NCBI GenBank assembly: GCA_017436125.1
Contig: JAFSDS010000041.1
Coordinates: 1 to 33,853 of the forward strand
Length of the DNA stretch: 33,853 nucleotides
DNA from: Oscillospiraceae bacterium
Lineage (GTDB): Bacteria; Bacillota; Clostridia; Oscillospirales; Ruminococcaceae
Reading direction: 5' to 3'
In this document: piece after piece, positions 8,117 through 16,369 of the stretch
How positions within the stretch are numbered: position 1 is the stretch's first letter
How the letters are laid out: every line of letters starts with the position of its first letter
Notes under the pieces: generated by a model
Seen by the model: only the letters and a program-made list of their open reading frames with translations
Database searches by the model: none
Told to the model about the DNA's origin: nothing
Translations under genes and position numbers: made by a program

Positions 8117-9994
8117 ATGACCAAAAAGCAAAATCCCCTTGAACTTCCCGTATATCTTTTCCACCAGGGAACAAACTATCGCGCATATGAATTTCTTGGC
8201 GCACACAGGATAAGAGGCAGCCGCAAAAAAGGCGTTATGTTCAGAACATGGGCGCCAAATGCAAAAGCCGTTTCCGTAGTAGGCGACTGGAACTTCTGGT
8301 CTGCCGGTGCGGATCCCATGCATAAGATAAGCGACGGCGTATGGGAATGCCGTGTTGACGGGCTTGAAGATTATGCCCGCTATAAATTTGCGATCGAAAC
8401 CCCCTATGGCGAAACGGTGCTCCGCGCCGACCCCTATGCCTTCCATACGGAAACAAGACCAAACACCGCTTCCATGCTCTGTTCCCCGAAGTATAAATGG
8501 GGCGACAAAAAATGGCTTGAGCATCGCGAAAAATGGGATATGTATCACAGCCCCGTAAATATTTATGAAGTACATATCGGCTCCTGGAGAAAATATCACG
8601 ATGGAAACTATTTCGATTACAGAAAAACCGCCGATGAGCTTGCCGCCTACGCAAAGGAAATGAACTATACCCACATCGAACTTCTTCCGATAACGGAACA
8701 TCCCTTCGACGGTTCCTGGGGATATCAGTGCCTTGGATATTTTGCACCGACAAGCCGCTACGGAAAGCCGGAAGATTTTATGTACTTTGTGGATACCATG
8801 CATAAAAACGGCATCGGCGTAATTATGGACTGGGTCCCGGCCCACTTCCCAAAAGACGAGGGCGGACTTCGGGAATTTGACGGCGCACCCTGCTATGAAT
8901 ATAAAAACCCGCTTATGGGCGAAAGGGAAGACTGGGGAACGAAGGTCTTTGACTTCGGCAGAAACGAAGTCCGCTGCTTCCTTGCTTCCTCCGCCATGTA
9001 CTGGATCGAAAAATATCATATCGACGGAATCCGTGTTGACGCTGTTTCTTCCATGCTTTACCGCGACTACGGAAAAAGCGGAAACGAATGGGAGCGCAAC
9101 CAGTTCGGCGGAAGAGAGAATATTGAAGCCATCGGCATGATCCGCGATATCAACACCGCAGTAAATAAGGAATATCCCGGCGTTATGATGGTTGCGGAAG
9201 AATCCACATCTTTCCCGATGGTTTCCCGTCCCGCTGCGGACGGCGGCCTTGGTTTTAACTTTAAGTGGAACATGGGCTGGATGAACGACACCCTTTCCTA
9301 TATGTCCCTTGATCCGATTTACCGCCAGCACCACCATAACAAACTTACCTTCGGAATGATGTATGCATTTTCCGAAAACTTTGTGCTTCCTTTCTCCCAT
9401 GACGAAGTTGTTCACGGAAAATGCTCCCTTATCAATAAAATGCCCGGTGAATATGACCAGAAGTTTGCCGGACTTCGCGCCCTTTTCGCATATATGACAG
9501 GATTCCCGGGCAAAAAACTTCTCTTTATGGGACAGGAATTCGGCCACTTTATCGAATGGGACGAAAAGAGAGAACTTGATTGGTTCCTTCTCGAATATGA
9601 AAGCCACAGAAAACTCCAGCAGCTTTCCAAAGAGCTTAACAAGCTTTATAAAACCCATCCGGAATGCTGGGAAAACGACGAAAACTGGGAGGGTTTCCAG
9701 TGGGCAAGCTGTAACGAAGCAAGCCGCAACGCCCTTGCGTTCCGCCGCATAGCAAAAGACGGAAGCCAGCTTCTTTTCGCCTTCAACTTCTGTCCAAACG
9801 AATACCGCGGCTTCCATGTTGAAGTTCCCAAGGACAGCAAATGGGAAGAGATACTTTCCACCGATGAGCCCCGCTTCGGCGGAAGCGGCTGGTTCCCGAA
9901 CGGAACAAGAGAGAGCTGGCATGAGGGCGAAAGTGCCTATGCTGCCGTTGATCTTGCTCCTCACTCCGCAGTTGTTTTCAAAATGCTCCCCTAA
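8117..9994 (+). CDS. glgB: 1,4-alpha-glucan branching enzyme
   Basis: Glycoside hydrolase family 13 enzyme that moves a segment of an alpha-1,4 chain to an alpha-1,6 position, creating glycogen branches. 625 residues, with an N-terminal CBM48-like domain (MFRTWAPNAKAVSVVGDWNFW) and the catalytic barrel. The four GH13 regions are visible: DWVPAHFPKDE, GIRVDAVSSMLYRDY (nucleophile Asp about 308), VAEESTSFP (acid/base Glu about 361) and PFSHDEVVHGK. ATG at 8117 follows AAAGGAG; the frame opens at GTG 8093, but that start has no ribosome binding site. First gene of the glycogen operon. Confidence 0.97.
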   Translation: MTKKQNPLELPVYLFHQGTNYRAYEFLGAHRIRGSRKKGVMFRTWAPNAKAVSVVGDWNFWSAGADPMHKISDGVWECRVDGLEDYARYKFAIETPYGETVLRADPYAFHTETRPNTASMLCSPKYKWGDKKWLEHREKWDMYHSPVNIYEVHIGSWRKYHDGNYFDYRKTADELAAYAKEMNYTHIELLPITEHPFDGSWGYQCLGYFAPTSRYGKPEDFMYFVDTMHKNGIGVIMDWVPAHFPKDEGGLREFDGAPCYEYKNPLMGEREDWGTKVFDFGRNEVRCFLASSAMYWIEKYHIDGIRVDAVSSMLYRDYGKSGNEWERNQFGGRENIEAIGMIRDINTAVNKEYPGVMMVAEESTSFPMVSRPAADGGLGFNFKWNMGWMNDTLSYMSLDPIYRQHHHNKLTFGMMYAFSENFVLPFSHDEVVHGKCSLINKMPGEYDQKFAGLRALFAYMTGFPGKKLLFMGQEFGHFIEWDEKRELDWFLLEYESHRKLQQLSKELNKLYKTHPECWENDENWEGFQWASCNEASRNALAFRRIAKDGSQLLFAFNFCPNEYRGFHVEVPKDSKWEEILSTDEPRFGGSGWFPNGTRESWHEGESAYAAVDLAPHSAVVFKMLP

Positions 9995-10040
9995 AAAAGG
10001 AGCTTTGGCCCGTTAAATAATCCAAGGAGGTTGATATATC

Positions 10041-11222
10041 TTGCAGAAAAAAATGATCGCAATGCTTTTGGCCGGCGGCCAGGGCAGCAGACTCTATGTC
10101 CTTACAAAGGACCTTGCCAAACCGGCGGTTCCCTTTGGCGGAAAATACAGAATCATTGATTTTCCCCTTTCAAACTGCGTAAACTCCGGTATCGATACCG
10201 TAGGTATCCTTACGCAGTATGAGCCTTTTGAACTTTCCGAATATATCGGAAACGGCCAGCCCTGGGACCTTGACCGTATGGGAGGCGGCGCTTATGTTCT
10301 TCCGCCATATCAGCGCAACACCGGCCGCGACTGGTATAAAGGCACCGCAAACGCAATTTATCAGAACCTCCGCTTCATCGAGCGCTATAACCCGGATTAT
10401 GTCGTCATTCTTTCCGGCGACCATATCTATAAAATGGATTATTCCAAAATGCTCGAAGTCCATGAGGAAAAAGGCGCAGCGGTTACCGTTGCGGCACTTA
10501 AAGTTCCGCTTTCGGAAGCATCCCGTTTCGGCGTAATTATCGCAGACGAAGAGGGATATATCACCGAATTTGAGGAAAAACCCAAGAACCCCAGAAGCGA
10601 CCTTGCCTCCATGGGTATCTATATTTTCTCCGCAGACAAACTTAAAAAATATCTTACCGAAGACGAAGCGGACCCCACTTCCGAAAACGATTTTGGCAAA
10701 AACGTTCTTCCCAAGATGCTTGAAGCGGGCGAAAAAATGGCCGTTTATGCTTTCGAAGGATACTGGAAGGACGTCGGCACAGTCGATTCCCTTTGGGAAG
10801 CTCATATGGACCTTCTTGACGGAAGCGACCTCAATCTTTATGAAAAAGACTGGAGAATTTACAGCCGCAACCCGGTAATGCCTCCTCATATGGTTTCCGA
10901 AGGCGCAAAAGTAACCGGCTCCATGGTAACCGAAGGCTGTGAAGTTGCAGGTGAAGTTGAAAAATCCGTTCTTTTCGCGGGCGTAACCGTTGAAAAAGGT
11001 GCGGAAATAAAAGAAAGTATCGTAATGCCCGGCGCAGTTATCAAAGCCGGCGCAAAAGTTCTTAAAACTATCGTAGGCGAAAAAGCCGTAATCGGTGAAA
11101 ACGCAAAAGTCGGCTGCGGCTGCGCTGATGCGAAAATCACCCTCATCGGTCCGGAAGCAAATGTTAAAGCGGAAGAAACCGTTGAACCCGGTGCTATCTT
11201 TGGAAAGGAGGCCGTAAAATGA
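10041..11222 (+). CDS. glgC: Glucose-1-phosphate adenylyltransferase, catalytic subunit
   Basis: Makes ADP-glucose from ATP and glucose-1-phosphate, the committed step of bacterial glycogen synthesis. 393 residues. The nucleotidyltransferase signature is intact ([10 protein letters not shown], then [20 protein letters not shown]), with [10 protein letters not shown] and FEEKPKNP in the active site. The C-terminal part is a left-handed beta-helix of hexapeptide repeats. The start is TTG at 10041, ten bases after AGGAGG; an ATG four codons later is the alternative. It ends in a 4-bp ATGA overlap with glgD, so the two subunits are translationally coupled. Confidence 0.96.
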   Translation: MQKKMIAMLLAGGQGSRLYVLTKDLAKPAVPFGGKYRIIDFPLSNCVNSGIDTVGILTQYEPFELSEYIGNGQPWDLDRMGGGAYVLPPYQRNTGRDWYKGTANAIYQNLRFIERYNPDYVVILSGDHIYKMDYSKMLEVHEEKGAAVTVAALKVPLSEASRFGVIIADEEGYITEFEEKPKNPRSDLASMGIYIFSADKLKKYLTEDEADPTSENDFGKNVLPKMLEAGEKMAVYAFEGYWKDVGTVDSLWEAHMDLLDGSDLNLYEKDWRIYSRNPVMPPHMVSEGAKVTGSMVTEGCEVAGEVEKSVLFAGVTVEKGAEIKESIVMPGAVIKAGAKVLKTIVGEKAVIGENAKVGCGCADAKITLIGPEANVKAEETVEPGAIFGKEAVK

Positions 11223-12331
11223 AAAACGACATTCTCGGAATCATAGTTTGCAATATGCATGACGACCTTATTCCCCAGCTTACCGCAAACAGAACTCTCG
11301 GCTCCATTCCCTTCGGCGGAAGATACCGCATGATCGACTTTGCCCTTTCCAACATGACAAACTCCGGAATTTATGATGTTGGCCTTGTTCCCAGCAAAAA
11401 TTACCAGAGCCTTATGAACCATGTGGGTAACGGACAGGAATGGGATATGTCCAGAAAGAACGGCGGCCTTTCAATTCTTCCTCCCTATGCGGGCGAAAGA
11501 GGCGTTTACCGCGGAAGAATGGAAGCTCTTTACGGCGTTCGTGAATACATAAAAGCCAGCAGTGCCGCCCATGTTGTTCTCAGCGACAGCGACGTTGTTG
11601 CAAATATCGATCTTCGCCCGGTTATCAAACAGCACGAGGAAAGCGGCGCGGATATCACCCTTGTTTATAAACGCAGCGAAGTTTTCCGCGAGAAAAAACA
11701 GTGCGCGGCACTTTTCTTTGACGAATGCGGAAAGCTGCTTGATCTTTATCTTAATCCGGAACTTGAAGGCACCCAGAATATCTATCTTGATATCGCAATA
11801 ATCAAGAAACCTCTTCTTGATGAACTTATCGCAGAATGCGCAAGCAAAGATGAGCACAGCTTTGTTCACAGCGTGCTCATGGAGAAAAAAGGCGTGCTCA
11901 ACATCCGCGGCTACCTTTTCGACGGCTGGTGCAACAAGCTTACCGGACTTCGCAATTATCTTGATGCCTCCCTCGCTCTTCTCGATCCGGCAGTAAGAAA
12001 ATCTCTCTTCCCGGCAGAAAGACCGATTTATACCCGTGTTCGCGATGAAGTTTCCGCAAAATACGGCGAGAACGCAAAGGTATCCGAAACCCTCGTAACC
12101 GACGGCTGCCATATTGACGGTGAAGTTGAAAAATCCGTTCTTTTCCGCAGCGCAACCGTTGAAAAAGATGCGAAGGTAAAAGGCTGTGTGCTTATGCACA
12201 ACACCTTTGTAGGCGAAGGCTCCACTCTTGAATGGGTCATCACCGATAAAAATGTTGTTATCCCCGCCGGAACCCATCTTGCCGGTTCCGAAAAATATCC
12301 GCTCTATATCCCCAAGGATACGGTGCTTTAA
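11219..12331 (+). CDS. glgD: GlgD, regulatory subunit/paralogue of ADP-glucose pyrophosphorylase
   Basis: Paralogue of GlgC found in Firmicutes, where GlgC and GlgD form a hetero-oligomer and GlgD is largely non-catalytic but activating. 370 residues. The N terminus lacks the GGxGxRL nucleotide loop (here [15 protein letters not shown]), while the neighbouring [21 protein letters not shown] is kept, which is the usual GlgD pattern. The C terminus has a shortened beta-helix with [17 protein letters not shown], very like the GlgC phrase [17 protein letters not shown]. Its start overlaps the glgC stop by 4 bp. Confidence 0.94.
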   Translation: MKNDILGIIVCNMHDDLIPQLTANRTLGSIPFGGRYRMIDFALSNMTNSGIYDVGLVPSKNYQSLMNHVGNGQEWDMSRKNGGLSILPPYAGERGVYRGRMEALYGVREYIKASSAAHVVLSDSDVVANIDLRPVIKQHEESGADITLVYKRSEVFREKKQCAALFFDECGKLLDLYLNPELEGTQNIYLDIAIIKKPLLDELIAECASKDEHSFVHSVLMEKKGVLNIRGYLFDGWCNKLTGLRNYLDASLALLDPAVRKSLFPAERPIYTRVRDEVSAKYGENAKVSETLVTDGCHIDGEVEKSVLFRSATVEKDAKVKGCVLMHNTFVGEGSTLEWVITDKNVVIPAGTHLAGSEKYPLYIPKDTVL

Positions 12332-12337
12332 AAAATA

Positions 12338-12437
12338 GGCCCCCTTGTCAAAGGGGGCTGTCAGCGAAGCTGACTGGGGGATTAATAATAATCAACCTGT
12401 ATGTTTCGCGGTATCAATCCCTTTAAAAGGGGAAGCC
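12338..12437 (+). repeat. Non-coding hairpin element C between glgD and glgA
   Basis: A 100-bp unit bounded by GGC and GCC. Left end: an 8-bp stem GCCCCCTT/AAGGGGGC (12339-12358), then hairpin GTCAGC-gaa-GCTGAC (12360-12374), then GGGGGATT. Right end: AATCCC with a small CCCTT/AAGGG hairpin. The design (GC-rich hairpin, GAA-loop hairpin, G-run plus ATT, inverted AATCCC end) copies the DUF559 cassettes without sharing the exact sequence or carrying a gene. It starts seven bases after the glgD stop codon. No U-tract follows, so a terminator role is unlikely. Confidence 0.65.
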
Positions 12438-12460
12438 TTTGAATTGAGGAGGGAAATTTA

Positions 12461-13888
12461 ATGAACGTTCTTTTTGCGGCAAGCGAAGCAAGACCTTTTA
12501 TTGCTTCCGGCGGCCTTGCGGACGTAATCGGCGCACTGCCGAAGGCTCTGCTCGGAGCGGGATGCGACTGCAGAGTTATTCTTCCGCTTTATTCCGATAT
12601 CCCGGATAAATTCCGCGAAGAGCTCCACCGCATTGCCGAAGTCAATGTAAGGCTTGGCTGGCGCGATCTTTACTGCGGACTTTATGAAACCGTTTATAAC
12701 GGCGTTACTTTCTATTTTATTGATAATGAATATTATTTCAAACGTTCCGGAATTTACGGACATTTTGATGACGGCGAGCGTTTTGCATATTTTTCCAAAG
12801 CTGTTCTCGAATGCGTAAAAGTTATGGATTTTGAACCGGAGATAATCCATTGCCACGACTGGCAGACCGGCATGATCCCGACTTTCCTTCGCCTTTTCTA
12901 TCACGACGAACCTAAGCTTGCAAACGTAAAAACCATATTCACCATCCATAATATCCAGTATCAGGGCAACTATGATATGTATTTTGCCGGAGATGTTCTC
13001 GGAATTTCCGAAAGCAGAAAAGGCATGGTCGAATACGACGGCCGCTGCAACTATATGAAAGCCGGCATCGACCAGTGCGATGCTATTTCCACCGTAAGCC
13101 CCACCTATGCCGAGGAGATCCAGGATCCCTGGTTCGCATGGGGACTTGACCGCCTTCTCCGGGAAAGAAGATATAAGCTTGCAGGTATTCTCAACGGTAT
13201 CGATACCGAGAGCTATGACCCTTCCACCGACCCCGAAATCCCTGCAACTTTCTCCAAATATGATCTTTCCGGAAAAGCAAAATGCAAGGCGGAACTTCAG
13301 AAGGAGCTGGGCCTTAACGTGGATCCTTCCGCAATGCTCATCGGCATGGTTGGAAGACTTGTTTCCCATAAGGGCCTTGACCTTGTTCGCGCCGTTTGCG
13401 ACAGAGTTATGGAAGGAAACGTCCAGATAGCTATTCTTGGCAGCGGAGAATCCGCTTTTGAGGGCTTCTTCCGCTATATGCAGGATAAATATCCGGGCCG
13501 CATCAGCTTTGTATGCGGATTTATCCCGGCCCTTGCAAGAAGGATTTATGCCGGTTCCGATGTTTTCCTTATGCCCAGCAAGAGCGAACCCTGCGGCCTT
13601 GCCCAGATGATCGCGCTTCGCTACGGAACAGTTCCGATAGTCCGCGAAACCGGCGGTCTTAAGGATTCCATCAAGGACCTTGGCGGCATTAAAGGCAACG
13701 GTTTTACTTTCCAGACTTATAATGCGGACGATATGCTCGACGCTATCCACCGCGCCCAGATGCTTTATTACAAAAGCGAAAAATGGAAAGAGGCTGTTCT
13801 CAATGCTCTTTCCTGTGATTTCAGCTGGAACAAAAGCGCCCACGCATATACCCGCCTTTATGAATCCGTAACGGGTAAAAAAGGATAA
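12461..13888 (+). CDS. glgA: Glycogen synthase (ADP-glucose)
   Basis: Family GT5 glucosyltransferase that extends alpha-1,4 glucan from ADP-glucose. 475 residues, normal length. N-terminal Rossmann domain: MNVLFAASEARPFIASGGLADVIGALPKAL; C-terminal domain: GMVGRLVSHKGLDLV and SEPCGLAQMIALRYGTVPIV with the conserved Glu. HCHDWQTG and NGIDTESYDP are also family hallmarks. The usual KxGG of the donor site reads ASGG here, so the Lys seen in the E. coli enzyme is Ala; I believe similar variants occur in other Clostridia. ATG at 12461 follows GGAGGG. Last gene of the glg operon, with a strong terminator. Confidence 0.96.
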   Translation: MNVLFAASEARPFIASGGLADVIGALPKALLGAGCDCRVILPLYSDIPDKFREELHRIAEVNVRLGWRDLYCGLYETVYNGVTFYFIDNEYYFKRSGIYGHFDDGERFAYFSKAVLECVKVMDFEPEIIHCHDWQTGMIPTFLRLFYHDEPKLANVKTIFTIHNIQYQGNYDMYFAGDVLGISESRKGMVEYDGRCNYMKAGIDQCDAISTVSPTYAEEIQDPWFAWGLDRLLRERRYKLAGILNGIDTESYDPSTDPEIPATFSKYDLSGKAKCKAELQKELGLNVDPSAMLIGMVGRLVSHKGLDLVRAVCDRVMEGNVQIAILGSGESAFEGFFRYMQDKYPGRISFVCGFIPALARRIYAGSDVFLMPSKSEPCGLAQMIALRYGTVPIVRETGGLKDSIKDLGGIKGNGFTFQTYNADDMLDAIHRAQMLYYKSEKWKEAVLNALSCDFSWNKSAHAYTRLYESVTGKKG

Positions 13889-13900
13889 TAAAAATAAATA

Positions 13901-13924
13901 AGCGGCGGGAAATTTCCCGCCGCT
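13901..13924. terminator. Bidirectional terminator between glgA and the M23 gene
   Basis: Perfect 24-nt palindrome of two 12-nt arms (AGCGGCGGGAAA and its complement), T-rich on both sides: TTTTTATTTT on plus and TTATTTATTTTTATT on minus. It serves both convergent genes. Confidence 0.92.
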
Positions 13925-13926
13925 TT

Positions 13927-14640
13927 TTATTTTATCTTTGTTTTCGGATCGATAAATTTTCCGTTTTCCTTCATGGCAAAATGGAGGTGGGAGTTTTTGT
14001 CGATTTCCGCAAGATTGGTGTCCCCAAGGGTCCCGATAACGTCGCCGGATTTAACTTCGTCCCCGGCTTTTACGGAAGGTTCTTCCGCAAGGCCGCTGTA
14101 AATACTGGTGATGCCCTTATCATGGGTGATTTCGATAACTGTACCCCAAAGAGGGTCGTTTGTTACGGATTTTACTTTTCCGTCCGCGGCGGCTTTGATC
14201 TCTGTTCCCGCTTCGGCGGCAATATCAATGCCGTCATGGGTGCGCCATTCGTTCAGGGCTTCGTATTTTACAAGTTCGCCGGCGCTGTGATTTCCGATGA
14301 TCTCACCATCAAGAGGCATGACGTATGCGGTACCTTTATTGACAAAATTAAAAGTGCTTTCCTCTTTTTTCTCCTCGGGTTTTTCCTCGATTTCAACGTT
14401 TTCCTTGGGTTTTCCAACCTCTTCAGAAGCAAAAATGGAATCGTTCGGGTTATAGTTTTCTTCGATTACAACGCGGTTTTCCGTTTTGGGAACGTCATCT
14501 TTTTCTTTGACGGAATCTATAACGCTGTCTGCGGTTGCCCATGCAGCGGCAACGGCACCGAGAATACAAACCGCCATTGCGGCATAAAATCCGCGGCCGG
14601 AAAGAAAGCCCGAAAGGCCGCCTTTTCTATTGTTTTTCAT
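13927..14640 (-). CDS. Membrane-anchored M23/LytM-domain protein, SpoIIQ-like
   Basis: 237 residues: a short basic N terminus, one membrane segment (about residues 15-37, FYAAMAVCILGAVAAAWATA), an acidic Glu/Lys-rich linker (about 45-98) and a LytM/M23 domain (about 105-237). The zinc ligand motifs are present: HDGID (H135, D139) and HLH (about 218-220). The usual YxHL active-site His reads IYSGL, so the catalytic His is Gly. This mix of kept and lost residues, the single N-terminal anchor and the size resemble SpoIIQ, the forespore protein that pairs with SpoIIIAH in the engulfment channel. No other sporulation gene is in the window, so the role is an inference; a divisome or cell-wall LytM factor is the alternative. 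ATG at 14640 follows AAGGTGG. Confidence 0.8.
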   Translation of the reverse strand: MKNNRKGGLSGFLSGRGFYAAMAVCILGAVAAAWATADSVIDSVKEKDDVPKTENRVVIEENYNPNDSIFASEEVGKPKENVEIEEKPEEKKEESTFNFVNKGTAYVMPLDGEIIGNHSAGELVKYEALNEWRTHDGIDIAAEAGTEIKAAADGKVKSVTNDPLWGTVIEITHDKGITSIYSGLAEEPSVKAGDEVKSGDVIGTLGDTNLAEIDKNSHLHFAMKENGKFIDPKTKIK

Positions 14641-14643
14641 TCG

Positions 14644-14682
14644 ATATGACCACCTTTTTATAAAATAATCCTTTGGTCATAT
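14644..14682 (-). promoter_or_regulatory. Inverted repeat around the M23 gene promoter region
   Basis: Perfect 8-bp arms ATATGACC (14644-14651) and GGTCATAT (14675-14682) are 23 bp apart. The gene-proximal arm ends three bases before the ATG and abuts the ribosome binding site; the loop holds an AT-rich -10-like stretch (TTATTTTATAA). It could be a pair of operator half-sites or an RNA hairpin that hides the ribosome binding site. Confidence 0.45.
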
Positions 14683-14766
14683 TTTTGCCGAAGAGGAATT
14701 TTTTATGCGGAAGAAAAAATGAAAAATATGGTGAAAAATAAAAAATCCGCCGAAGAGGTTTTTGTA

Positions 14767-14795
14767 TTGCCTAAAAAACATAAAAATGATATTCT
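14767..14795 (+). promoter_or_regulatory. Possible promoter for tgt
   Basis: TTGCCT (14767-14772), 17-bp spacer, TATTCT (14790-14795) with TGA just before it (extended -10). Each hexamer matches 4 of 6 positions. Confidence 0.4.
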
Positions 14796-14826
14796 TTTAT
14801 AAGAAATATTTTTCCCGGAGGAAAAG

Positions 14827-15960
14827 ATGTATAAAATTATAAAAACCTGCGGCAAGGCACGCAGAGCAAGGCTTGAAACTCCCCACGGCGTTATTGAAAC
14901 GCCGGTTTTTATGAACGTTGGAACAGCGGCGGCCATCCGCGGCGGCGCTTCCACCGATGATTTGAGGGAGATAGGTACCCTTGTTGAACTTTCAAACACA
15001 TATCATCTCCATATGCAGCCCGGCGAGGAACTTATTGCAAGGCTTGGGGGACTTCATAAATTTATGAACTGGGATAAACCGATACTTACGGATTCCGGCG
15101 GTTTTCAGGTTTTTTCGCTCCATAATCTTCGCCGTATAAAAGAGGAGGGCGCATATTTTACCTCCTATATCGACGGAAGAAAAATTTTTATGGGCCCGGA
15201 AGAATCAATGCAGATACAGTCAAAACTGGGAAGCGATATTGCCATGGCCTTTGATGAATGCATCGAAAACCCTGCGCCAAGGGATTATGTTGAAAAATCC
15301 GTTGCAAGAACGACCCGCTGGCTTCACCGCTGTATTGCGGAACACGAAAAGCTTGCAAAAGTTTCGGACAACGTAAATCCCGGCCAGCTGCTTTTCGGAA
15401 TAAACCAGGGCGGAACCTATGACGATATCCGCATTGAGCATATGAAAGAAATAGCAAAGATAGAGGGCCTTGACGGCTATGCCATCGGAGGACTTTCCGT
15501 CGGCGAAAGTGCAGAGGAGATGTACCGCATCATAGACGCCGTTGAACCCTATATGCCGAAGGATAAGCCAAGATATCTTATGGGCGTCGGAACTCCCCTC
15601 AATATCCTTGAGGGAGTTCACAGAGGGGTTGATTTTTTCGACTGTGTTCTTCCTCTTCGCAACGCCCAGCACGGAAACGTTTTTACCTGGAACGGAAAAG
15701 TCCGCATCCTTGCGGAAAAATTCAAATATGACGGAACACCTATTGACGAAAACTGTCACTGCCCCGCCTGCAGAAGCTACAGCAAGGGATATATCCGCCA
15801 CCTTCTTAAAGCGGATGAGCGCCTTGGAATGCGTCTTTGTGTTCTTCATAATCTCTGGTTCTATAACGAAATGATGGCGGAAATAAGAAAACAGATCGAA
15901 AACGGAACCTTTGAAGAATTTTATCAAAAATACAGAGATATACTTGATAAACAGGTATAA
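14827..15960 (+). CDS. tgt: tRNA-guanine transglycosylase
   Basis: Exchanges guanine-34 for the queuosine precursor in GUN-anticodon tRNAs. 377 residues, the standard bacterial length. Visible: LTDSGGFQVFS with the proton-acceptor Asp, GINQGGTYDDIR, GGLSVGE, the nucleophile Asp in HRGVDFFDCVLPLRNAQHG, and the zinc site CHCPAC plus the later His in LCVLHNLWFYNEM. ATG at 14827 follows GGAGG. No queA or queuosine-biosynthesis gene is adjacent. Confidence 0.97.
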   Translation: MYKIIKTCGKARRARLETPHGVIETPVFMNVGTAAAIRGGASTDDLREIGTLVELSNTYHLHMQPGEELIARLGGLHKFMNWDKPILTDSGGFQVFSLHNLRRIKEEGAYFTSYIDGRKIFMGPEESMQIQSKLGSDIAMAFDECIENPAPRDYVEKSVARTTRWLHRCIAEHEKLAKVSDNVNPGQLLFGINQGGTYDDIRIEHMKEIAKIEGLDGYAIGGLSVGESAEEMYRIIDAVEPYMPKDKPRYLMGVGTPLNILEGVHRGVDFFDCVLPLRNAQHGNVFTWNGKVRILAEKFKYDGTPIDENCHCPACRSYSKGYIRHLLKADERLGMRLCVLHNLWFYNEMMAEIRKQIENGTFEEFYQKYRDILDKQV

Positions 15961-15968
15961 AGAAAAAA

Positions 15969-15987
15969 GCCTCCCGAAAAGGGAGGC
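15969..15987. terminator. Bidirectional terminator between tgt and the DUF378 gene
   Basis: Stem GCCTCCC/GGGAGGC with a 5-nt loop, flanked by AAAAAA on the left and TTTTTT on the right, so it works for both convergent genes. Confidence 0.93.
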
Positions 15988-15994
15988 TTTTTTA

Positions 15995-16219
15995 TCAGGT
16001 TGCACGTTCTTCCCTCGGACGGAAAAGCAGTGTGATCCCCCAAACAGCCCCAAGACCCACAAGGGTATAGACAATGCGGCTGAAAATATCTTCGGATCCT
16101 CCGAAAAGCCATGCAACAGCATCAAAATCAAGAAGGCCAACAAGCCCCCAGTTGATACCGCCGATAACGATAAGCGCAAGGGCGATTCTGTCCGCCCAGG
16201 TAATGGCGCTCATATCCAT
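15995..16219 (-). CDS. DUF378-family small membrane protein
   Basis: 74 residues with two membrane helices: IALALIVIGGINWGLVGLL and RIVYTLVGLGAVWGITLLF. The phrase GGINWGLVGL with a following FD and an invariant Gly in the second helix is typical of DUF378 (YuzA-like) proteins, whose function is unknown. I start at ATG 16219 because AAGGAG lies nine bases upstream; the ATG at 16228 directly abuts that site and is too close. Single gene. Confidence 0.87.
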   Translation of the reverse strand: MDMSAITWADRIALALIVIGGINWGLVGLLDFDAVAWLFGGSEDIFSRIVYTLVGLGAVWGITLLFRPREERAT

Positions 16220-16287
16220 AAAAAACATCTCCTTTATTGTTTTGAACCTATTTTTCCCGCTTTTTGAAAAAATATGCCGAAAAGGAT

Positions 16288-16317
16288 TTTACATTTTATG
16301 TGTTTGTATGGTATGAT
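16288..16317 (+). promoter_or_regulatory. Promoter of the D,D-carboxypeptidase gene
   Basis: TTTACA (16288-16293), 18-bp spacer, TATGAT (16312-16317). Both hexamers match 5 of 6 positions. The leader would be about 45 nt. Confidence 0.55.
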
Positions 16318-16369
16318 TATATAAATAACGCTTTTGCAAAAAAATAAAATCCCCGGCAAGGAGTTTTAA

